Source: Magnetococcales bacterium
Lineage (GTDB): Bacteria > Pseudomonadota > Magnetococcia > Magnetococcales > UBA8363
Assembly (NCBI GenBank): GCA_015228975.1
Contig: JADGCN010000006.1
Coordinates: 1-61,167, forward strand
Direction: 5' to 3'
DNA length: 61,167 nucleotides
Part shown: positions 7,195 through 16,082 of the stretch, in pieces
Layout: every line of letters starts with the position of its first letter
Numbering within the stretch: position 1 is the stretch's first letter
The notes under the pieces: generated by a model
Database searches by the model: none
What the model was told of the DNA's origin: nothing
The model's input: only the letters and a program-made list of their open reading frames with translations
Translations under genes and position numbers: made by a program

Positions 7195-9564
7195 TTATTC
7201 GTAAAACAAATCGATCACCTGTGTCGGCAGTCCAACATCTTTTTTTACTTGGTCTGCCACCCGCAAGGCGGTTTTGCTATCACGATAGTTGACACGCACC
7301 GAATACCATTTTTTGTTCTCCTTGGTCATCACATGGACGTAGGTCTCCAAGCCCTTGCTGGCCATGACGGACGCAAGACGTTCTGCATACTCGCGATTGC
7401 GGAAGGAGCCGGTCTGGACCACGAATAATTGTCCTGCGGACTTCAAATTTTCTTCGCTGATCAATGGAGTCGGTGGCTTCTGCATCGGATCGGCACCGCC
7501 AATGCCGAGCTTGACCGAAGCCGTGCCATCCGCTGTCGGTGATGTGGTTTGGATAGCACTGTGACGCGGTAGCGGCGGGGGATGTCTGTCTTTTTCCGGT
7601 GTTGAAGGAGCCTTGGCCGGCTTTTTGAGCGGCGTTGGCACAGCCATTGCCAACGACTCGCGGCTTTTGACGGACTCTTTGGGTAGCGCCTCGGCAACGG
7701 GTGGTTCCGGAGGTGCTGGTGTGTCTTTACTTCCTTCCATGATAGCCGCCACACTACGACCGATGGGGTCGGGAGTTGGAACAGCTTCGGTAGAGGTTCC
7801 CGCCTTGGTAACGTTCAAGGGGGATGGAACTGGCGGCGATGGTGGCGAAGAATCGGCAGCAGAGACCGGAAGCGGTTCAGGAACCGGAACGTCTTCGGAT
7901 GCCGCGCCAGGCTTGGGGAGGGCAGGCTTCGTCGCCACCGGTGGGGGCGATTCATGGGCTTTGTTGGGGACAGGGACAGGCGTCTTGACTTCGTCGCTGT
8001 CTTCTTCGGGCTCACCAATAGGGAATGAGCGAGGCTCGGTCGTCGTGACCTTATCCTTGGCAACGGGGGAGGGCTGCTTGACGGGAGCTGGCGTTTCTTC
8101 CGCTCGAACATTCTGTGCAGGTGCAACGGGAGGGGGCTGCTTGACGGGAGCTGGCGTTTCTTCCGCTCGAACATTCTGTACAGGTGCAACGGGAGGGGGC
8201 TGCTTGACGGGAGCCGCAGAGGGAAAAGGGTTGGTCACCACCAATTTTTCGGCGGGTATGGTTCCGGAATCGATCTTTTTGGCTGGTGCCGGCTCTGCGG
8301 CATGCTTTTGAGTGTTTCCGGCTTCGGTCTGAGCCGAGGCGTGGGCAGAAGGCGTTTGTTGACCGCCAGAATGTTTTCGATCCCTGGGAACCCAAGGGAC
8401 GGAGTTCGCGTTCGGGTTTTTGGCATCAGGCGGTGCCACGGGACTGTAAAGTACCCGCGATGCCGCAGGTGATGGGGCAGCAGAAGGGGTGGCAGCCGCC
8501 GCCGTTTTATCGGCTCCAGCAGGTTTTTCACCTTCTTTGGGTGTTGCGGCGGGAGGGGGGCCTGTCCGTTTTTGCAGGACTTCCTCAACATCAACCTTTT
8601 CGACAACCTGTTGCACATCCGGTGTTTTTTTTGTCTCGACCGTTTTGGAAAAACGTCCCGAAACGGTGTGAATGCCCCACCAGCCCATCAGAGCAATGAC
8701 GGTGAGCGCCGCCACCCAGGCGGATGCCGGGAACCGTTGCAGGCTTGCCCCATCCGGTTCGCCGTCGATAGCTCGGCAGATCAGTTTACGGCTGATCACT
8801 TTTTGCGGTCGAACTTTGAGGATGGCGGCAACCTGATGCAATATCTGGTTTATTTCTCCAGGGTTACCCTGACTCCGGCTGTAGATTTCCACCCAGGCGA
8901 ACCGGGAGAGGCGATAATGGTCTCCCCAATGTTTGCGCAGTAAAAAGCGACTGTAATCCCACACCTCGCTACGGGTTAGCGGGGTGACCTCACCGGAGCC
9001 AACGGTCAGGCGTCCCAGGGAATGATAGGGGGAAGACGCCAAAAGCGGCGTCAATTCGTAGGAGCCACATAACAAAACCTGAACCGGACGGACATCCTGG
9101 GAGGCAAACCGCAGGATATGTTCCAGCAAGGCGGCATTTTCCGGCGACAGCAAATGGGCCTCGTCCACGGCGACAAGAAGACGCCTGCCAATGTTGACCC
9201 GTTTCTCCAAGGCATCGAGGAGGTCTTCGCTGGTAGGCTGGCTGTCAGGGGATAACGGTTCCCATTCGGGGTCGAGGGCGCGAATCAACAACTCCAGAAA
9301 GCGGGATGTGGTGCATTCCGGCTCGTCGATCAGGGCCATATCGCGATTTTCGGGGAGAATGCCCTGCAAACGGTGGAGAAAAAGACTTTTGCCAGAACCT
9401 GACGCCCCCGTAATGCAAATAACCCCCTCACCCCGGACGATGGAGGAACGCAATACACGCCAGACAGGGGCATGGCTCGGTACCGGAAAGAAAGGTTGCG
9501 AGCGTCTTTGCGGCGTAACCGCAGGCCGCCCGCCAGACAGATCCGGTCTGATTCCCATCTCCAT
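7195..9564 (-). CDS. ExeA-like AAA ATPase fused to a SPOR domain
   Basis: A protein of about 789 residues joining three parts. First comes an AAA+ ATPase of the ExeA/GspA type with Walker A GASGSGKS (about 53-60) and Walker B LLVAVDEAH (about 129-137). One membrane segment follows (about 281-300), then a Pro/Ala/Lys-rich extracytoplasmic linker of about 400 residues. A C-terminal SPOR domain (last 80 residues, from LFVVQTGSFRNREYAERLA) would bind septal, denuded peptidoglycan. This is the DamX layout, and a role linking an envelope machine to the division site is inferred. A longer frame begins at a TTG at 9639, inside a hairpin, so I prefer ATG 9564. The linker contains three tandem 21-residue repeats (see separate entry). 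Confidence 0.88.
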   Translation of the reverse strand: MEMGIRPDLSGGRPAVTPQRRSQPFFPVPSHAPVWRVLRSSIVRGEGVICITGASGSGKSLFLHRLQGILPENRDMALIDEPECTTSRFLELLIRALDPEWEPLSPDSQPTSEDLLDALEKRVNIGRRLLVAVDEAHLLSPENAALLEHILRFASQDVRPVQVLLCGSYELTPLLASSPYHSLGRLTVGSGEVTPLTRSEVWDYSRFLLRKHWGDHYRLSRFAWVEIYSRSQGNPGEINQILHQVAAILKVRPQKVISRKLICRAIDGEPDGASLQRFPASAWVAALTVIALMGWWGIHTVSGRFSKTVETKKTPDVQQVVEKVDVEEVLQKRTGPPPAATPKEGEKPAGADKTAAAATPSAAPSPAASRVLYSPVAPPDAKNPNANSVPWVPRDRKHSGGQQTPSAHASAQTEAGNTQKHAAEPAPAKKIDSGTIPAEKLVVTNPFPSAAPVKQPPPVAPVQNVRAEETPAPVKQPPPVAPAQNVRAEETPAPVKQPSPVAKDKVTTTEPRSFPIGEPEEDSDEVKTPVPVPNKAHESPPPVATKPALPKPGAASEDVPVPEPLPVSAADSSPPSPPVPSPLNVTKAGTSTEAVPTPDPIGRSVAAIMEGSKDTPAPPEPPVAEALPKESVKSRESLAMAVPTPLKKPAKAPSTPEKDRHPPPLPRHSAIQTTSPTADGTASVKLGIGGADPMQKPPTPLISEENLKSAGQLFVVQTGSFRNREYAERLASVMASKGLETYVHVMTKENKKWYSVRVNYRDSKTALRVADQVKKDVGLPTQVIDLFYE
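8063..8215 (-). repeat. 63-bp tandem repeat in the SPOR-protein linker
   Basis: About two and a half copies of a 63-bp unit (successive copies offset by exactly 63 bases, near 8070, 8133 and 8196) encode a 21-residue Pro/Ala-rich repeat containing QNVRAEETPAPVKQ. The copies are nearly identical in DNA, which points to recent duplication by slippage or unequal exchange. The repeat keeps the reading frame and would lengthen or shorten the periplasmic linker. Confidence 0.85.
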
Positions 9565-9634
9565 GGTCAAATCCGTATGATTAAAGGGAGTACTCCCTCC
9601 CGAATACGGCGCACAATAACACGAATTTGACCTT

Positions 9635-9670
9635 CCCAAAACGGTCCACGTTCAAAGAGACCGTTTTGGG
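9635..9670. terminator. Perfect 12-bp stem-loop between two minus-strand genes
   Basis: CCCAAAACGGTC (9635-9646) pairs perfectly with GACCGTTTTGGG (9659-9670) around a 12-base loop. It follows the stop codon of the 9683 gene by 12 bases and precedes the SPOR-domain gene. No U tract follows on either strand, so termination is possible but not certain. Confidence 0.55.
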
Positions 9671-9682
9671 TGTGGACTCTTG

Positions 9683-10057
9683 TCAGGCAGCCGCTTTGGA
9701 ATCAAGGGCGGCAGTATGTTCAGCCATGAGGGTGAGCAGGGCGCTCAACAATGGGGAAACGGGGGGAACCTTGCATTCTTCCCGCTTGATCGCTTCCTGA
9801 AAAAACGCGATGGCGTAGGTGATGTGGCGTCGTGGGGAAGCATTCAGATTGTTCTCCCACTGGGTCAACAGATGCAGCCAACCTTCCACGGTGACATAGC
9901 CCGGCGTTGCGGAGTGGGCCCTGTATTCCCGGACGACCATTCTCAAGGTTTCCATCAGGGTGACGGCACATTCCAACCGTTCCGCCTTGGCTTCCCGGGC
10001 TAATCCTCCCAGGAGTTCAAAAAAAGTTCGCTCAGGGGTGGTACGTTGTGCGGCCAT
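9683..10057 (-). CDS. Unknown 124-residue protein
   Basis: I do not recognise this protein. It is soluble, largely alpha-helical in composition, begins MAAQRTTPERTFFELLGGL and ends in an Ala-rich tail. The middle is rich in Leu, Glu and Arg with a WLHLLTQWENNLN stretch; no metal-binding cluster, membrane segment or nucleotide-binding motif is visible. A good ribosome binding site (AGGAGG, about 11 bases upstream of ATG 10057) supports it as a real gene. It lies 52 bases downstream of another small unknown gene on the same strand, so the pair is probably one transcript. Confidence 0.65.
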   Translation of the reverse strand: MAAQRTTPERTFFELLGGLAREAKAERLECAVTLMETLRMVVREYRAHSATPGYVTVEGWLHLLTQWENNLNASPRRHITYAIAFFQEAIKREECKVPPVSPLLSALLTLMAEHTAALDSKAAA

Positions 10058-10109
10058 GGGACTGAAATTCCTCCTGGTTGGTGGTTGCTGGCCTCGAAAT
10101 GCCTATCAT

Positions 10110-10445
10110 TCAATGAGATGCAGAATCGCCTTTGTTGGCGGCCTCGGAATAAATACGGTACCCTTTGGTGAGCGGCAGTGCCGCTGTTTGGTGCCAATCC
10201 TGGTTTTGCTCCGTATCGGTCGTGGAGGAGACCAGTTGCCAGGTCAGGCCCGGATTGATATTCGGCACCACTTGCGGAAGAGGAGGGCCACTATCCGGGG
10301 TCGCTGCAACCTTGGCCAATGTTTTGTCAAAAGGATCCACCGGGGCCGATTTCTGGACTGCAGGCGTTTGGGTTGCCGTATCGGTTCGGAACATGTTTTT
10401 CAGGCCGTCAGGAAAAATCAAGGCGATGGAACTGGTTTCACTCAT
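10110..10445 (-). CDS. Unknown 111-residue protein
   Basis: I do not recognise this protein. It begins MSETSSIALIFPDGLKNMF, has a Pro/Thr/Ala/Asp-rich, probably disordered middle (PPLPQVVPNINPG) and ends in a polar tail; there is no signal peptide or membrane segment. CGGAG lies eight bases before ATG 10445. It is the first gene of a likely two-gene unit with the 124-residue protein and is divergent from ilvE. Confidence 0.55.
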   Translation of the reverse strand: MSETSSIALIFPDGLKNMFRTDTATQTPAVQKSAPVDPFDKTLAKVAATPDSGPPLPQVVPNINPGLTWQLVSSTTDTEQNQDWHQTAALPLTKGYRIYSEAANKGDSASH

Positions 10446-10795
10446 AAATTTTGCTCCGTTTTTATTGCCCAGTATGCCTGGAAAGCCGGTTTGTCGATCT
10501 GGCGAATGATTCCGGCAAAAGGGTCACTGCAAGACCGATACCAGACGATTTTCTTTGTGCTTCACGTCAACAAGGGCTTCCCCAGCTAATTCCCATGGTG
10601 TTGCTGGTTTGTCTAATGGTAAAACGAAGGAAAGGTAACTCGGGAGGAAACCTTGGAGGATAGGGTCTTTACAATGCGTCAGGAATCCAACACTCCGTTA
10701 ACCCCTCTTTCTACTATCAGAGGGGAGAGGATGGGACGGCTTGCCACCGGCGCAAAAGATCCAACACCATTATCTTTTATTTCGAGGATGACACT
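10446..10795. promoter_or_regulatory. 350-bp divergent region upstream of ilvE
   Basis: This gap separates the minus-strand unknown pair from ilvE and must hold promoters for both. I see no gene in it. One inverted repeat, CCCCTCT...AGAGGGG (about 10704-10727), lies roughly 70 bases before the ilvE start. No T-box, leader peptide rich in branched-chain codons, or poly-U tract is evident, so attenuation is not supported. Confidence 0.35.
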
Positions 10796-11725
10796 GTGAG
10801 CAGCTTCATGCACGACAGAGACGGGAAAATCTGGATGGACGGCGCCCTGGTGGAATGGCGGGAAGCCAAGGTGCACGTCTTGACCCATACCCTGCATTAT
10901 GGGTGTGGGGTTTTCGAGGGGATCCGCTGTTATGCCACCGCCGGTGGACCTGCGATCTTCCGCCTGCCCGAACATATCACCCGCCTGTTCAAATCAGCGC
11001 ACATCATGCGAATGACCATACCCTGGTCTGAAAGCGACATAAGTAACGCCTGCATGGAGGTCCTCAGGGCCAACAAATTGCTATCGGGTTATCTCAGACC
11101 CATCGTCTATTATGGGGCGGAAAGCATGGGGCTCAATCCCGCCGCCTGCAAGGTTCACGCGAGTATTGCCGCCTGGGAGTGGGGGGCGTATCTGGGCGAG
11201 GAGGGGATGGAAAAAGGTATTCGCATCAAAACGTCTTCGTTTACCCGGCATCACCCCAACGTCACCATGACGCGTGCCAAAACTGTCGGCAACTATCCCA
11301 ACTCCATTCTGGCCAAGAGCGAAGCGCTGTCCTGTGGTTTTGACGAAGCCTTGTTGCTGGATACCGAAGGCTACGTGGCCGAAGGATCCGGGGAAAACAT
11401 TTTCATCCTGAAAAAACGCACCCTGATCACACCGCCCCTGGATTCGGCGCTGGCTGGCATTACGCGGGATACTGTCATGACCCTGGCCGGGGAGATGGGA
11501 TACGCGGTCATTCAGGAACGCTTTCCCCGGGATGAGGTGTATTGTGCCGATGAAGCCTTTTTCACCGGTACCGCCGCCGAAATCACCCCCATCCGCGAGC
11601 TGGATGGCCGCAAAATCGGGCCGGGCATTGCCGGGCCGGTCACCAAGGCCATTCAAACCCGGTTCTTTGACGTGGTTCAGGGGCGCGATGATCGTCACAA
11701 AGATTGGTTGACCTACCTGGGATGA
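10796..11725 (+). CDS. ilvE: Branched-chain amino acid aminotransferase
   Basis: A PLP-dependent class IV transaminase, 309 residues, catalysing the last step of Leu, Ile and Val synthesis, and their first breakdown step, with 2-oxoglutarate/glutamate. The PLP lysine is K162 in [11 protein letters not shown]. Other family marks are [17 protein letters not shown] near the N-terminus, EGSGENIFI and [12 protein letters not shown]. The start is GTG 10796; ATG 10808 is an alternative that would remove four residues. It ends only four bases before the start of ettA, so the two are probably co-transcribed although their functions are unrelated. Confidence 0.95.
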   Translation: MSSFMHDRDGKIWMDGALVEWREAKVHVLTHTLHYGCGVFEGIRCYATAGGPAIFRLPEHITRLFKSAHIMRMTIPWSESDISNACMEVLRANKLLSGYLRPIVYYGAESMGLNPAACKVHASIAAWEWGAYLGEEGMEKGIRIKTSSFTRHHPNVTMTRAKTVGNYPNSILAKSEALSCGFDEALLLDTEGYVAEGSGENIFILKKRTLITPPLDSALAGITRDTVMTLAGEMGYAVIQERFPRDEVYCADEAFFTGTAAEITPIRELDGRKIGPGIAGPVTKAIQTRFFDVVQGRDDRHKDWLTYLG

Positions 11726-11729
11726 TGAT

Positions 11730-13409
11730 ATGACCAAGCATACCTACATTTTCACCATGAAGAACGTTACCAAGGTCGTTCCTCCCAAGCGTATCATCCT
11801 GGAGGATATCACCTTGGCCTTTCTGCCCGGGGCCAAGATTGGCGTCCTGGGTCTCAATGGGGCGGGCAAGTCCAGTTTGCTGAAGATCATGGCGGGTATC
11901 GATACCGAGATCAACGGAGAGGCCAGACCGGCGCCTGACATCCGGGTTGGTTTTCTGGCCCAGGAACCTGAACTGGACCCGGCGAAAACTGTGCGCGGTA
12001 ATGTGGAGGAGGGGGTCGGCAAGGTCAAAGAGTTGTTGGATAAGTTTAACGAAGTCAGCATGCGCTTCGGCGAGGTGAGCGACGATAAGGAGATGGACAA
12101 ACTCATCGCCGAGCAGGCGGCGTTGCAAGATGAAATCGACCGCCTGGATGGTTGGGATTTGGACCGCAAGTTGGAAATTGCCGCCGATGCTTTGCGTTTG
12201 CCACCGTGGGATGCCGACATCAACCGGTTGAGCGGGGGTGAGCGACGCCGGGTGGCTTTGTGTCGCCTGTTGTTGTCGGCCCCGGACTTGTTGTTGCTGG
12301 ATGAGCCGACCAACCATCTGGATGCAGAAAGTGTCGCCTGGCTGGAACGTTTTCTCCAGGATTACCCGGGAACGGTGGTGGCGGTAACCCATGATCGATA
12401 CTTTCTCGACAACGTGGCCGGATGGATCTTGGAATTGGACCGGGGACGGGGCATCCCCTGGAAGGGGAATTATTCTTCCTGGCTGGAGCAAAAAGAGGCG
12501 CGTTTGGCCCAGGAGCAGCGCGAAGACGAATCCCGGCAAAAACGGTTGCGCACCGAGTTGGAATGGATTCGTTCCTCGGCCCGGGCGAGACAGGCCAAAA
12601 GCAAGGCACGCTATAAATCGTACGAGTCCATGTTGGCTGAGTCCCGTGAAGCCCGCAACCAGACCACCAGTTTGTTCATTCCTCCGGGACCCCGGTTGGG
12701 GGATGTGGTGTTGACGGCAGAGGGGCTCACCAAGGGGTTCGACGGCAACCTTTTGATTGAAAATCTTTCCTTTATCCTGCCCCGTGGTGCCATCATGGGC
12801 GTTATCGGTGGCAACGGCTCGGGTAAGACGACATTTTTGCGCCTGTTAACCGGGATGGAAAAACCGGATGCCGGGACCATTACCATTGGCGAAACGGTCA
12901 AGTTGTCGCATGTGGATCAAGGTCGCAGCACCCTGGACGGGGAAAAATCGGTTTGGGAGTTGATTTCCGAGGGCAGTGAGACCATCAACCTGGGGGGACG
13001 GGATGTTTCTTCGCGTGCTTTTGTCTCCTGGTTTAACTTTAAAGGTTCCGATCAGCAAAAAAAGGTAAAATTTTTGTCGGGTGGGGAACGCAACCGGGTT
13101 CACTTGGCCGGCGTTGTCAAAAGTGGCGGTAATGTGGTGCTGTTGGACGAACCGACCAACGATTTGGATGTGGAAACGTTGCGCGCCTTGGAAGATGCTA
13201 TCAATGATTTTCCGGGCAGTGCCGTCGTCGTTTCTCATGATCGCTGGTTCTTGGATCGAATCGCCACCCATATTTTGGCTTTCGAGGGTGATTCCAAGGC
13301 GGTGTTTTTTGAAGGCAACTATCAGGATTATGAGGCCTACAAACGTAAAACATTGGGAGCGGAGTCGGTGCAGCCGCATCGGGTTCACTTTAAAAAGTTG
13401 AGCCGTTAA
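11730..13409 (+). CDS. ettA: ABC-F protein EttA, translational throttle
   Basis: A 559-residue ABC-F protein with two nucleotide-binding domains and no membrane part. Walker A sites are GLNGAGKSS (about 42-50) and GGNGSGKTT (about 355-363). The signature motifs LSGGERRRVAL and LSGGERNRVHL are each followed by LLLLDEPTNHLD / VVLLDEPTNDLD. The linker between them contains the arm and KSKARYKSYE region typical of EttA. EttA binds the ribosomal E site and gates entry into elongation according to the ATP/ADP ratio. Length and domain order match the family. Confidence 0.96.
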   Translation: MTKHTYIFTMKNVTKVVPPKRIILEDITLAFLPGAKIGVLGLNGAGKSSLLKIMAGIDTEINGEARPAPDIRVGFLAQEPELDPAKTVRGNVEEGVGKVKELLDKFNEVSMRFGEVSDDKEMDKLIAEQAALQDEIDRLDGWDLDRKLEIAADALRLPPWDADINRLSGGERRRVALCRLLLSAPDLLLLDEPTNHLDAESVAWLERFLQDYPGTVVAVTHDRYFLDNVAGWILELDRGRGIPWKGNYSSWLEQKEARLAQEQREDESRQKRLRTELEWIRSSARARQAKSKARYKSYESMLAESREARNQTTSLFIPPGPRLGDVVLTAEGLTKGFDGNLLIENLSFILPRGAIMGVIGGNGSGKTTFLRLLTGMEKPDAGTITIGETVKLSHVDQGRSTLDGEKSVWELISEGSETINLGGRDVSSRAFVSWFNFKGSDQQKKVKFLSGGERNRVHLAGVVKSGGNVVLLDEPTNDLDVETLRALEDAINDFPGSAVVVSHDRWFLDRIATHILAFEGDSKAVFFEGNYQDYEAYKRKTLGAESVQPHRVHFKKLSR

Positions 13410-13439
13410 ACCGAAACTATCTCGGAATGTGTAGTCATT

Positions 13440-13519
13440 GTCATCCTCGCGAAAGCGGGGATCCAGAGAATTTTTCTACATTCCCTGACTTTTTGGATTC
13501 CCGACTTCGCGGGAATGAC
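13440..13519. repeat. Inverted pair of 27-bp palindromic repeats
   Basis: Two 27-bp units face each other: 13440-13466 (beginning GTCATCCTCGCG) and 13493-13519 (ending CGCGGGAATGAC), 26 bases apart. Each unit is itself a short hairpin around a CGCGAAAGCG-type core. The same unit, in the same inverted-pair arrangement, occurs at 28110-28193. This resembles the small palindromic (REP/MITE-like) elements scattered between genes in many proteobacteria. It could also serve as a terminator after ettA. Confidence 0.85.
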
Positions 13520-13592
13520 GCTAGAAAACTACGTTTCCCGTGTTGGTTGCGGTTTAGAATGTTTTAAATGTAACGTGGGAGATTCTTGACCG

Positions 13593-14504
13593 ATGCCGAG
13601 TCTTCGTGGTCGCTTCTTTCGATGGCTGGTGCAACGCAGTGTCACCAAGGGGAGTACCTATCTCAAACCCCTCCTTGTGCAACGCCAGGAGATGGAAGCC
13701 ACCATGAGCCGGATCAAACCTTCCCGGAAGGTTACGGTGCAGGCGGTTGATTGCTCTGGCGTTCCTGGGGAATGGATCATCCCGAAAACGTGTCTTGGTG
13801 GTAGAACGCTCCTCTATTGCCACGGTGGGGGCTATTACAACGGTTCACTGAAAACGCACCGGGCGTTTGTTGCCAATCTGGCGATCATCCTCAAAGCCAA
13901 GGCGTTGCATTTCGCGTATCGCTTGGCCCCCGAGCATCCTTTTCCCGCTGGGGTGGATGACAGTGTGTCCGTCTATCGCTGGCTTGTGGAGAATACCACC
14001 GGTCCCGGTTCCATAGTGGTCGCGGGGGAGTCGGCTGGGGGGAATCTGGCGTTAACCATCTTATTGCAAGCCCGTACACTTGGTTTGCCCATGCCGGTGT
14101 TGGGGGTACTCCTTTCGCCGCACCTTGATTTTACCTTTTCCGGGGCTGCCATCCAGCAAAACGCCGAGAGCGAAATCCTGTATACCCTGGAAGAATTGCA
14201 GTGGATGCGAGGTCTCTACCTGGGGGACGATAAGGCGACTGACGAAACATGGTGGCGTGACGAACGGGTTTCCCCTTTGTGGGCTGACCTGAGTGGATTA
14301 CCACCGATTCTGGTGCATGCCGACAGCACGGAAATGTTGCGTGATGATGCCGTGGTTCTGGCTGAGCGCATTCGGCTTGCCGGGGGGCGCGTCGAACTCA
14401 AGGTGTGGGATGGTTTGTTCCATGCGTTTCCATTGGTTTCCATGATTCCCGAAGCGAAACAAGCGTTGCGGGAAATAGCCGCCTTTGCTGAAAATTATTG
14501 GTAA
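13593..14504 (+). CDS. Alpha/beta hydrolase, hormone-sensitive lipase type
   Basis: A 303-residue esterase/lipase of the HSL (bacterial family IV) group, probably cytoplasmic, acting on short- to medium-chain esters. The oxyanion motif HGGG is at 77-80 (LLYCHGGGYYNGS). The nucleophile is S147 in GESAGG. The acid is most likely D251 (STEMLRDDA) and the base H277 (GLFHAFP). All catalytic positions are present. No signal peptide is seen. It stands alone, after the palindromic repeat pair and convergent with the SGNH hydrolase gene. The physiological substrate cannot be told from sequence. Confidence 0.9.
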   Translation: MPSLRGRFFRWLVQRSVTKGSTYLKPLLVQRQEMEATMSRIKPSRKVTVQAVDCSGVPGEWIIPKTCLGGRTLLYCHGGGYYNGSLKTHRAFVANLAIILKAKALHFAYRLAPEHPFPAGVDDSVSVYRWLVENTTGPGSIVVAGESAGGNLALTILLQARTLGLPMPVLGVLLSPHLDFTFSGAAIQQNAESEILYTLEELQWMRGLYLGDDKATDETWWRDERVSPLWADLSGLPPILVHADSTEMLRDDAVVLAERIRLAGGRVELKVWDGLFHAFPLVSMIPEAKQALREIAAFAENYW

Positions 14505-14550
14505 ACTGCGGGAAAGGGTATCTCCTGTTCTATTAATACACTCTATCGCT

Positions 14551-15147
14551 TTATTTCGGGTGCATGAACCACCATAGAGGTGAAGTTTCGATAATGCCAG
14601 CTATTTTCTGATATCCTTCGCTCGTTGGATGGGCACCATCGTTGGCTACCACGTCGTTTCGATAGACAAAATCTTGTACCAATGGTCGATAAAGATCGAT
14701 GAACGGGACGTTGAGTTCCTCTGTAACCTTTTCAAAGGATTGGGAAAGAATTGCAATTCTTTGGTTTTGTTTTAAATCGGCAACGGGGGGTGGCCCAACA
14801 AACAACACCTTATAGGATTTGGCCTTGGAGAGGACGTTGTGGATATGGGTCACAGAGTCCTGGAGTGCAACCCGCAACCGTCCTTCCTCCTCCACGGTGT
14901 CGTTGACCCCACACGAAAAAACAATGCGCGCATCACAATCTTCAGGCAGTCGACGGACGCATTCCCGCTCCCAGCGATTCAAGATATCCCGACTGGTATC
15001 CCTGCGGATACCAAGATTATAGCAGGTCAATGGAAAATTACCGATCGCTTGCGCGCAAAGTCGCCCCACCCAGCCCAAGGTACTCCTATCCCCGGTTCCA
15101 TTGACGAAGGAATCCCCGACAAAGCAAATACGGATATCCTGCATCAC
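14551..15147 (-). CDS. SGNH/GDSL-family hydrolase
   Basis: A 198-residue SGNH hydrolase. Block I is FVGDSFVNGTG (nucleophile S13), block II NLGIRRDTS (G46), block III CGVND (N82) and block V NDGAHPTSEGY (D170, H173), so the catalytic Ser, Gly, Asn and His are all present. Such enzymes are esterases or deacylases; nothing here reveals the substrate. No signal peptide is seen, so it is probably cytoplasmic. It overlaps the upstream GNAT gene by four bases (ATGA), so the two are translationally coupled. Confidence 0.88.
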   Translation of the reverse strand: MMQDIRICFVGDSFVNGTGDRSTLGWVGRLCAQAIGNFPLTCYNLGIRRDTSRDILNRWERECVRRLPEDCDARIVFSCGVNDTVEEEGRLRVALQDSVTHIHNVLSKAKSYKVLFVGPPPVADLKQNQRIAILSQSFEKVTEELNVPFIDLYRPLVQDFVYRNDVVANDGAHPTSEGYQKIAGIIETSPLWWFMHPK

Positions 15148-15623
15148 AGAACCACCTTCAGTTTGCGGCCTCCCGTAATGGCAAAACCTTCCCTTTCATA
15201 AAATGCCAGGGTTTTGTCGTACTGCGGAAGAGGCGGCGTGGTGACCTCCAACCGCTTCCAATTCCGTGTCCGTCCAAATGCCTTGGTCTGTTCGATCAGG
15301 GCATGCCCAACCTTTTGACAACGAAAATCCGGGTGAACATAAAGCTCTGGAATCATGCCAAACACACCTCCAGCGTACAACGCGCAACTTTCACAAACGG
15401 ATAGCATCCCCACCGGTTTTCCCTTTTCCTCACAGGCGAGGAAAACGTGATATTTTTCCAGGTTGAGAAAGTCTTCGAGTTGGAGAGTCGCGTCTTCTGT
15501 ATTATAATCGAAAACGTTCACTCCTATGGACTGCATGATCTCCTGAAGCAACGCCCCGACCATATCGACCACTTGGGGTACATCCTCTGGATCGGCCTTG
15601 CGTATTTTTATGTTATGTTTCAT
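15144..15623 (-). CDS. GNAT-family N-acetyltransferase
   Basis: A 159-residue single-domain acetyltransferase (GCN5-related). The acetyl-CoA-binding region corresponds to ELYVHPDFRCQKVGHALIEQTKAF (about 88-111), and the C-terminal TLAFYEREGF matches the usual end of the fold. Its acceptor is unknown. It is the first gene of a two-gene unit with the SGNH hydrolase: an acyl-transferring and an acyl-ester-cleaving enzyme made together, which may act on related molecules (inference). Only 36 bases separate its start from the divergent HIT gene. Confidence 0.88.
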   Translation of the reverse strand: MKHNIKIRKADPEDVPQVVDMVGALLQEIMQSIGVNVFDYNTEDATLQLEDFLNLEKYHVFLACEEKGKPVGMLSVCESCALYAGGVFGMIPELYVHPDFRCQKVGHALIEQTKAFGRTRNWKRLEVTTPPLPQYDKTLAFYEREGFAITGGRKLKVVL

Positions 15624-15659
15624 GAGGCACCTGTCGAAAGCATCGATTGTTTACCGGAT

Positions 15660-16082
15660 ATGATGAAACAAACCGAACTCCACCCACAACTCATGAAAGA
15701 TTGCCTGCCGGTGGTATCGTTGTCCACCTGCGATGTGTTGTTGATGAACGACAGCCACTATCCCTGGCTTATATTGGTGCCTGATCGACCCAATTTGCGT
15801 GACTGGGATGATGTCGCGGAGGCTGATGTTCCTTCGGTCGATGGTGATGTCAGACTGGCTTGTCGCGTTCTGAAAAAAATATTTCAACCTGATAAAATTA
15901 ACGTAGCCGCCTTGGGTAACATGGTCCCGCAACTTCACATCCATGTAATCGCACGATTTCGTTCCGACAAGGCATGGCCCAAACCGGTTTGGGGCGTGCA
16001 TCCCCCTCTCCCTTATGCCGACGGAGATCTTAAGGATCGTTTGACGTTATTGCAAAAAGCTTTCGTCATGCCGCCGGGTTAG
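15660..16082 (+). CDS. HIT-domain nucleotide hydrolase/transferase
   Basis: A protein of about 140 residues in the histidine-triad superfamily. The active-site strand is NMVPQLHIHVIARF, the form found in diadenosine tetraphosphate hydrolase-like bacterial HIT proteins, where the first position of the triad is Gln. An N-terminal block with VLLMNDSHYPWLILVPDR matches the same subgroup. The frame is open further upstream, but I chose ATG 15660 because the preceding part overlaps the divergent GNAT gene and does not resemble the family. The 3' end overlaps the opposing HNH gene by four bases. Confidence 0.85.
   Translation: MMKQTELHPQLMKDCLPVVSLSTCDVLLMNDSHYPWLILVPDRPNLRDWDDVAEADVPSVDGDVRLACRVLKKIFQPDKINVAALGNMVPQLHIHVIARFRSDKAWPKPVWGVHPPLPYADGDLKDRLTLLQKAFVMPPG

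Noticed and set aside
7613-8311. Gly/Ser/Thr-rich plus-strand ORF of 232 codons
   Set aside because: It is the antisense shadow of the Pro/Ala-rich linker of the SPOR protein.
10446-10795. T-box or amino-acid leader upstream of ilvE
   Set aside because: No T-box core sequence, terminator with U tract, or codon-rich leader peptide is visible.
11640-12539. 299-codon minus-strand ORF opposite ilvE/ettA
   Set aside because: It is an antisense shadow lying over the Walker and signature motifs of ettA.
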